Below, piece by piece: positions 31,821-34,723 of a DNA stretch of 34,723 nt. Each line of letters starts with the position of its first letter. The stretch's first letter is position 1. The stretch is from the NCBI GenBank assembly GCA_036004405.1, contig DASYRM010000123.1:1-34723 (forward strand), in the 5' to 3' direction. Under the pieces are notes generated by a model. The model had not been told where the DNA came from and ran no database searches. It was given only the letters and a program-made list of their open reading frames with translations. Source of the stretch: DASYRM01 sp036004405. Lineage in GTDB: Bacteria > Acidobacteriota > Vicinamibacteria > Vicinamibacterales > UBA2999. A program made the translations under genes and the position numbers.

Positions 31821-32797
31821 GCCCGGGTCTCCTCCGCGGCGCCTGCCTGCAGGCGGCTGCGCAGCGCGGCCGCGGCCTCGTCCAGGCCACCGCCTCCAGC
31901 GACGATGCGGATGAACACGTCCTCGAGGCGCAGGCGTGCGATTTCGATGCGGGCCGGCGGGATCAATCCCGCGATGCGGGCCACGGCAAGGCTCGGCTCG
32001 GCGCCCTCGACCAGTGTGATGGTGCAGCCGCCGCCGGCGGTCGCCTCCACGTGCGCCACGTCGGGCATGCGGGCGATGCCAGAGATGTCGGCCTCGGCGC
32101 GCAGCGGCTCGAACAGGATCCGCCGCGGATCAAACTGCCGGCGCAGCCCGGCCATCGGCTGGTCGAGCACCTTCCGGCCCTCGTGGATCATGAACACGTG
32201 GTCGCACATCTCTTCGGCGTAGGCCATGATGTGCGTGGAGAGCAGGATGGTGGCGCCGCGGGCGTGGGCGCGCTGCACCTGCTCGCGCAGCAGGCGCACG
32301 CTCACCGGATCCAGGCCGCTGAACGGCTCGTCGAGGATCAGCAGTTCCGGTTCGTGCAGGATGGCGCCCACGAACTGCACGCGCTGGAGCATGCCCTTCG
32401 ACAGCTCGTCGCAGGGCGTCCGCTCGGCGCCGCGGAGGCCGACGCGCTCCAGGAGATCGGGCACCCGCGCGTCCGCCGTCTGGCGAGAGACGCCCTTGAG
32501 CTGCGCGAGATAGGTGAGGAACGCGCCGACGCGCATCTTGCGATAGACGCCGCGCTCTTCCGGCAGATAGCCGATGCGATCCTTGGCCTCGAGCGCCGAC
32601 GCGCGTCCGAGCACCGACAGCGAGCCGGTGTCGGGAAACAGGATCGACATGATCATGCGGATGCAGGTGGTCTTGCCGGCTCCGCTGGGGCCGATGACGC
32701 CGTAGACGGCGCCGCGGGGCACGGCCAGGTTCACGCCGTCCACGGCGAGGTTGGCGCCGAACGTCTTGCGAACGTCCCGCAGCTCGATTGCGTTCAT
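31817..32797 (-). CDS. ABC transporter ATP-binding protein (NatA/ABC-2 type)
   Basis: A 326-residue cytoplasmic ATPase. Walker A is GPSGAGKTT (36-44), the signature is LSKGM (132-136) in place of LSGGQ, Walker B is LLILDEPFSGLDP (152-164), and the switch histidine is in ILLSTHIMAYAEEMCD. The Q-loop is in GYLPEERGVYRKM, typical of NatA-like proteins. After about residue 215 a C-terminal extension of about 110 residues follows (ISGIARMPDVAHVEATAGGG), the usual DUF4162-type domain. The start ATG 32797 has GGAGG 5-6 bases upstream. The permease gene is translationally coupled (ATGA). A GATACT or TAGATA hexamer 45-50 bases upstream could be the -10. Confidence 0.93.
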   Translation of the reverse strand: MNAIELRDVRKTFGANLAVDGVNLAVPRGAVYGVIGPSGAGKTTCIRMIMSILFPDTGSLSVLGRASALEAKDRIGYLPEERGVYRKMRVGAFLTYLAQLKGVSRQTADARVPDLLERVGLRGAERTPCDELSKGMLQRVQFVGAILHEPELLILDEPFSGLDPVSVRLLREQVQRAHARGATILLSTHIMAYAEEMCDHVFMIHEGRKVLDQPMAGLRRQFDPRRILFEPLRAEADISGIARMPDVAHVEATAGGGCTITLVEGAEPSLAVARIAGLIPPARIEIARLRLEDVFIRIVAGGGGLDEAAAALRSRLQAGAAEETRA

Positions 32798-32865
32798 CGC
32801 GAGCCTCCGCCTTCGAACGTTTCTGGCTCCGTCTCGCGAAGCCAGTATCTAATTGCCCGCGCTCC

Positions 32866-32884
32866 GCGCGGGCGGATCGTCACC
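32866..32884. terminator. GC hairpin in the divergent gap
   Basis: GCCCGCGC TCC GCGCGGGC is an 8-bp stem with a 3-base loop between the ABC and Sco genes. It resembles the hairpin at 27138-27156. As the genes diverge it cannot terminate either, so it is more likely a palindromic repeat. Confidence 0.5.
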
Positions 32885-32913
32885 GCCCTCGAGGCTGCTT
32901 ATATCACGCGTGG

Positions 32914-32919
32914 TACAGT
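32914..32919 (+). promoter_or_regulatory. Putative -10 element (leaderless) for the Sco gene
   Basis: TACAGT ends 6 bases before the ATG at 32926. Confidence 0.6.
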
Positions 32920-32925
32920 GAGCCG

Positions 32926-33780
32926 ATGCGTCGCCTGCTTGCCGCGCTGGTGCTGCTTGCAGCCGTCTCGGCCTGCCGCAGCGGCCCCCCGCCGCGCGAG
33001 TTCGAGATCGTTGGGCAGATTCAGGCCATCGCGCCGGAACAAAGCGAGGTCACGATCAAGCACCAGGACATCAAAGGCTTCATGCCCGGCATGACGATGG
33101 CATTCAAGGCGGCCTCCGGCGTGCTCGAGGGGCAGCGGCCGGGCGACCTCGTGACGGGCACTCTGGTCGTGGGCGAAGTGGACGTGCACATCTCGAAGCT
33201 GACGGTCACCGGCCATCGCGAACTGGATCCGACCACGGTGCTGCCGGCCGACGGCTCGGCGATTATTCAACCCGGGGACCTGGTGAAGGACGCCGCGCTG
33301 CTCGACCAGGACGGCAAGGCGCGGCGCCTGTCGAACTGGCGCGGTCACAGGCTGGCGCTCACGTTCGTCTATACGCGGTGCCCGCTACCCGAGTTCTGTC
33401 CGCTGATCAACCAGCACTTCCGGACGGTGCAAGCGACGCTGGCGAAAACCCCGGCCCTCGCCGACGTGCAGCTCCTCAGCGTGACGCTCGACCCCGCGTA
33501 CGACACGCCCGCAGTGCTCAAGCCCTTTGCCGCCGGCGCCGGCGCGGATCCGAAACGGTGGACGTTCCTCACCGCCGAACCGGTGGAGGCGGCGCGATTC
33601 ATGGAGCAGTTCGGCATCCTGGTCGAACGTGATCCGTCCAACGAGGTTCAGATCACTCACAACCTGCGCACCGCCGTCATCGACGCCGACGGCCGCCTCA
33701 AGACCGTCCACACGGGCAACCGCTGGCTGCCCGACGAACTCGTTGCCGACCTCGCCGCGACTCCCGCTCCCGCGCACTGA
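32926..33780 (+). CDS. CusF-like/Sco1 fusion lipoprotein (copper chaperone)
   Basis: A 284-residue lipoprotein with a lipobox VSAC (C17). An N-terminal CusF-like copper-binding domain (about 24-95) has KHQDIKGFMPGMTMAFKA, with H46, M53, M56 and M58 as likely Cu(I) ligands. It is followed by a Sco1/SenC thioredoxin-fold domain (about 115-280) with TFVYTRCPLPEFCPLI and H245 (ITHNLRTAVID). The cysteines are C152 and C158, a CX5C spacing, where most Sco proteins have CX3C. Sco proteins deliver copper to the CuA site of cytochrome oxidase. The two domains in one chain suggest pick-up and delivery by one protein. The TACAGT hexamer fixes the start at 32926; the longer reading from 32788 lacks a signal peptide. 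Confidence 0.93.
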   Translation: MRRLLAALVLLAAVSACRSGPPPREFEIVGQIQAIAPEQSEVTIKHQDIKGFMPGMTMAFKAASGVLEGQRPGDLVTGTLVVGEVDVHISKLTVTGHRELDPTTVLPADGSAIIQPGDLVKDAALLDQDGKARRLSNWRGHRLALTFVYTRCPLPEFCPLINQHFRTVQATLAKTPALADVQLLSVTLDPAYDTPAVLKPFAAGAGADPKRWTFLTAEPVEAARFMEQFGILVERDPSNEVQITHNLRTAVIDADGRLKTVHTGNRWLPDELVADLAATPAPAH

Positions 33781-33799
33781 TCCGGCCGTCCCGCCGGCC

Positions 33800-34453
33800 A
33801 TGCCCTTCACGGCCGCCGAGCGGCGCGTGATCGCGCGCCTGCGGACACCCTCCGCCGCGCAGCATTGGCTGAACCACCTGCCGTACAACACCGAGGCGGG
33901 CGGCGAAACGCTGCGCAGCTTCCGCGGGGTCGTACGGACGGGGCGCGCGCACTGCCTCGAGGCAGCGCTCTCGGCGGCGACGATTCTCGAGCAGCACGGC
34001 TATCCGCCGCTGGTCCTCAGCTTCGAATCGATCGACCTGCTCGATCACGTCATCTTCGTGTATCGCACGGCGACGGGCTGGGGCTCAGTGGCGCGCTCGC
34101 GCGATCCCGGTCTGCACGGCCGCAAGCCGCTGTTTGCCACGCCGCGGGCGCTGGCGTTGAGCTACTACGAGGGCTACATCGACTTCACCGGCCGCGTGAA
34201 GGCCTACGCGGTGGTGGACCTGCGGGTGCTCGGCAACTACGACTGGCGGCTGTCGCCGAAGAACGTGTGGAAGGTGGAGCAGCTGCTGCTCGACTGGCCG
34301 CACCGGAAGATCGCGTCGTCGGACGCGCGGGCGGACCGGATGCGCGCGCGCTACCGCGCCTTCCGCGAGGCCCACGGCTACAAGCCGTGGCGCTGCTACT
34401 CGGGGCGCGACCGGTGGTCGCCGCTGCCGCCCGAGTTCGCGCGCCGCGGGTAG
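33800..34453 (+). CDS. Transglutaminase-like cysteine hydrolase, 217 residues
   Basis: A 217-residue protein without a signal peptide, of the transglutaminase-like superfamily. The core has C52 (GRAHCLEAALSAATILEQHG), H83 (DLLDHVIFVYRTATG) and D102 (ARSRDPGLHGR), in the order Cys-His-Asp expected of a catalytic triad. PPLVLSFESIDLLDH links the two halves. The C-terminal half (DWRLSPKNVWKVEQLLLDW, then GYKPWRCYSGRDRWS) is basic and helical and unfamiliar to me. Function unknown. The ATG at 33800 starts 19 bases after the Sco gene stop; the longer open frame upstream overlaps that gene and is not likely. The two may share one message. Confidence 0.82.
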   Translation: MPFTAAERRVIARLRTPSAAQHWLNHLPYNTEAGGETLRSFRGVVRTGRAHCLEAALSAATILEQHGYPPLVLSFESIDLLDHVIFVYRTATGWGSVARSRDPGLHGRKPLFATPRALALSYYEGYIDFTGRVKAYAVVDLRVLGNYDWRLSPKNVWKVEQLLLDWPHRKIASSDARADRMRARYRAFREAHGYKPWRCYSGRDRWSPLPPEFARRG

Positions 34454-34462
34454 ACTCCGTAG

Positions 34463-34484
34463 GGGCAGGTCTTTAGACCTGCCC
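34463..34484. repeat. REP-like perfect palindrome
   Basis: GGGCAGGTCT and AGACCTGCCC flank a TT loop, a 10-bp stem with a 2-base loop. It lies 9 bases after the transglutaminase-like gene and may also terminate it. It belongs to the same class as the palindromes at 1497, 25960 and 30411. Confidence 0.75.
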
Positions 34485-34498
34485 GACGATGGTCAGGT

Positions 34499-34598
34499 TT
34501 AGAGAGCCACGGCCTGATTGGGAGGCATGTAGGTCTCCGCGAGCCGCTTCTCGACGGCGCCGAAGACCGCTGCGAATGCCAGCGAACCGCTGGCCGCG
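34499..34598 (-). pseudogene. Possible 3' fragment of a gene interrupted by the intron
   Basis: Reading the minus strand from the predicted intron end, 33 codons stay open to a TAA at 34499-34501 (AASGSLAFAAVFGAVEKRL, then AETYMPPNQAVAL). Third positions are mostly G or C, as in real genes here. No family is recognised. It may be the tail of the gene that received the intron, or chance. Confidence 0.3.
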
Positions 34599-34723
34599 AT
34601 AGGGGTAGGGACACGCGATTGGTTTCGCGCGCCCCTCCCTCCGAACCGGACGGGCGGGTCTCCCGCATCCGGCTCTCCGGTTGAGGAGTCACCTCGTAAA
34701 GGACTGACGATACGACGCATGGG
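34599..34723 (-). mobile_element. Group II intron 3' end (domains V and VI), continuing past the right edge
   Basis: On the minus strand 34675-34643 is a domain V hairpin: GAGCCGGA pairs with TCCGGTTC, and the upper stem is GCGGG/CCCGC with a short loop. This carries the AGC catalytic triad and the conserved GGTTC end. Directly after it comes domain VI (34642-34599), a long stem with GGGAGGGGCGCGCG and CGCGTGTCCCTACCCC. An unpaired A lies 7 bases before the end CCCCTAT, the expected branch point. The intron should end with AT at 34599. Any maturase gene would lie off the right edge. A short reading frame across this RNA is a by-product, not a protein. Confidence 0.85.

Noticed and set aside
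34499..34720. A 73-residue protein on the minus strand at the right edge
   Set aside because: The first two thirds lie in intron domains V and VI; the frame arises from conserved RNA sequence.
34599..34723. Retron or other reverse-transcriptase RNA instead of a group II intron
   Set aside because: The AGC-containing hairpin ending in GGTTC, followed by a stem with a bulged A and an AT end, is specific for group II domains V and VI.

Overview
This is a GC-rich bacterial chromosome segment with densely packed genes on both strands. Gene content points to a Gram-negative aerobe, most likely an Acidobacteriota member of the Vicinamibacteria type. The evidence is an outer-membrane TonB-dependent receptor with a carboxypeptidase-regulatory N-terminal domain, a DUF6152 protein, many lipoproteins, an NDH-2 and a Sco-type copper chaperone. 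The phylum is inferred from family content and not proven. No rRNA, tRNA, CRISPR array or phage was seen.

Layout. 1-2763: a BaiN/HI0933 flavoprotein running off the left edge, a divergent small unknown gene, and ispG. 2806-6728: two translationally coupled exported DUF3857/transglutaminase-like proteins, only the second with a complete catalytic triad. 6750-10122: divergent NDH-2 and a cytoplasmic molybdopterin oxidoreductase. 10187-14531: a minus-strand unit of cobalamin riboswitch, TonB-dependent receptor and PepSY membrane protein, with a DUF6152 gene downstream. 14554-15905: two divergent paralogous lipoprotein cytochromes. 16114-19807: a KGG stress protein, the YggX-POT transporter-LigD phosphoesterase gene run and a lipoprotein. 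19949-21223: a twice-frameshifted DUF222/HNH gene. 21397-24365: a secreted regulatory-like domain protein, an acyl-CoA synthetase and YvcK. 24397-27081: unknown protein, TPM protein, LemA and DinB. 27179-30387: polytopic membrane protein, YheT hydrolase and DUF72. 30438-32797: a NatAB-type ABC exporter. 32926-34453: a CusF-Sco fusion and a transglutaminase-like protein. The right edge carries domains V and VI of a group II intron on the minus strand.

Two features run across the window. First, at least 14 genes have a TANNNT-like -10 hexamer only 5-9 bases before the start codon and no Shine-Dalgarno sequence. They therefore look leaderless, and the hexamers settle several start choices. A second set (the riboswitch receptor, DUF6152, KGG, DUF3857, LemA, ABC) has ordinary Shine-Dalgarno sites. 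Second, perfect short palindromes with 2-3 base loops recur between genes as REP-like elements and terminators; one 20-base palindrome is identical at 1497-1516 and 25960-25979.

The most promising candidate for undescribed biology is the riboswitch-controlled receptor-PepSY pair, which suggests cobalamin uptake coupled to an inner-membrane redox protein.
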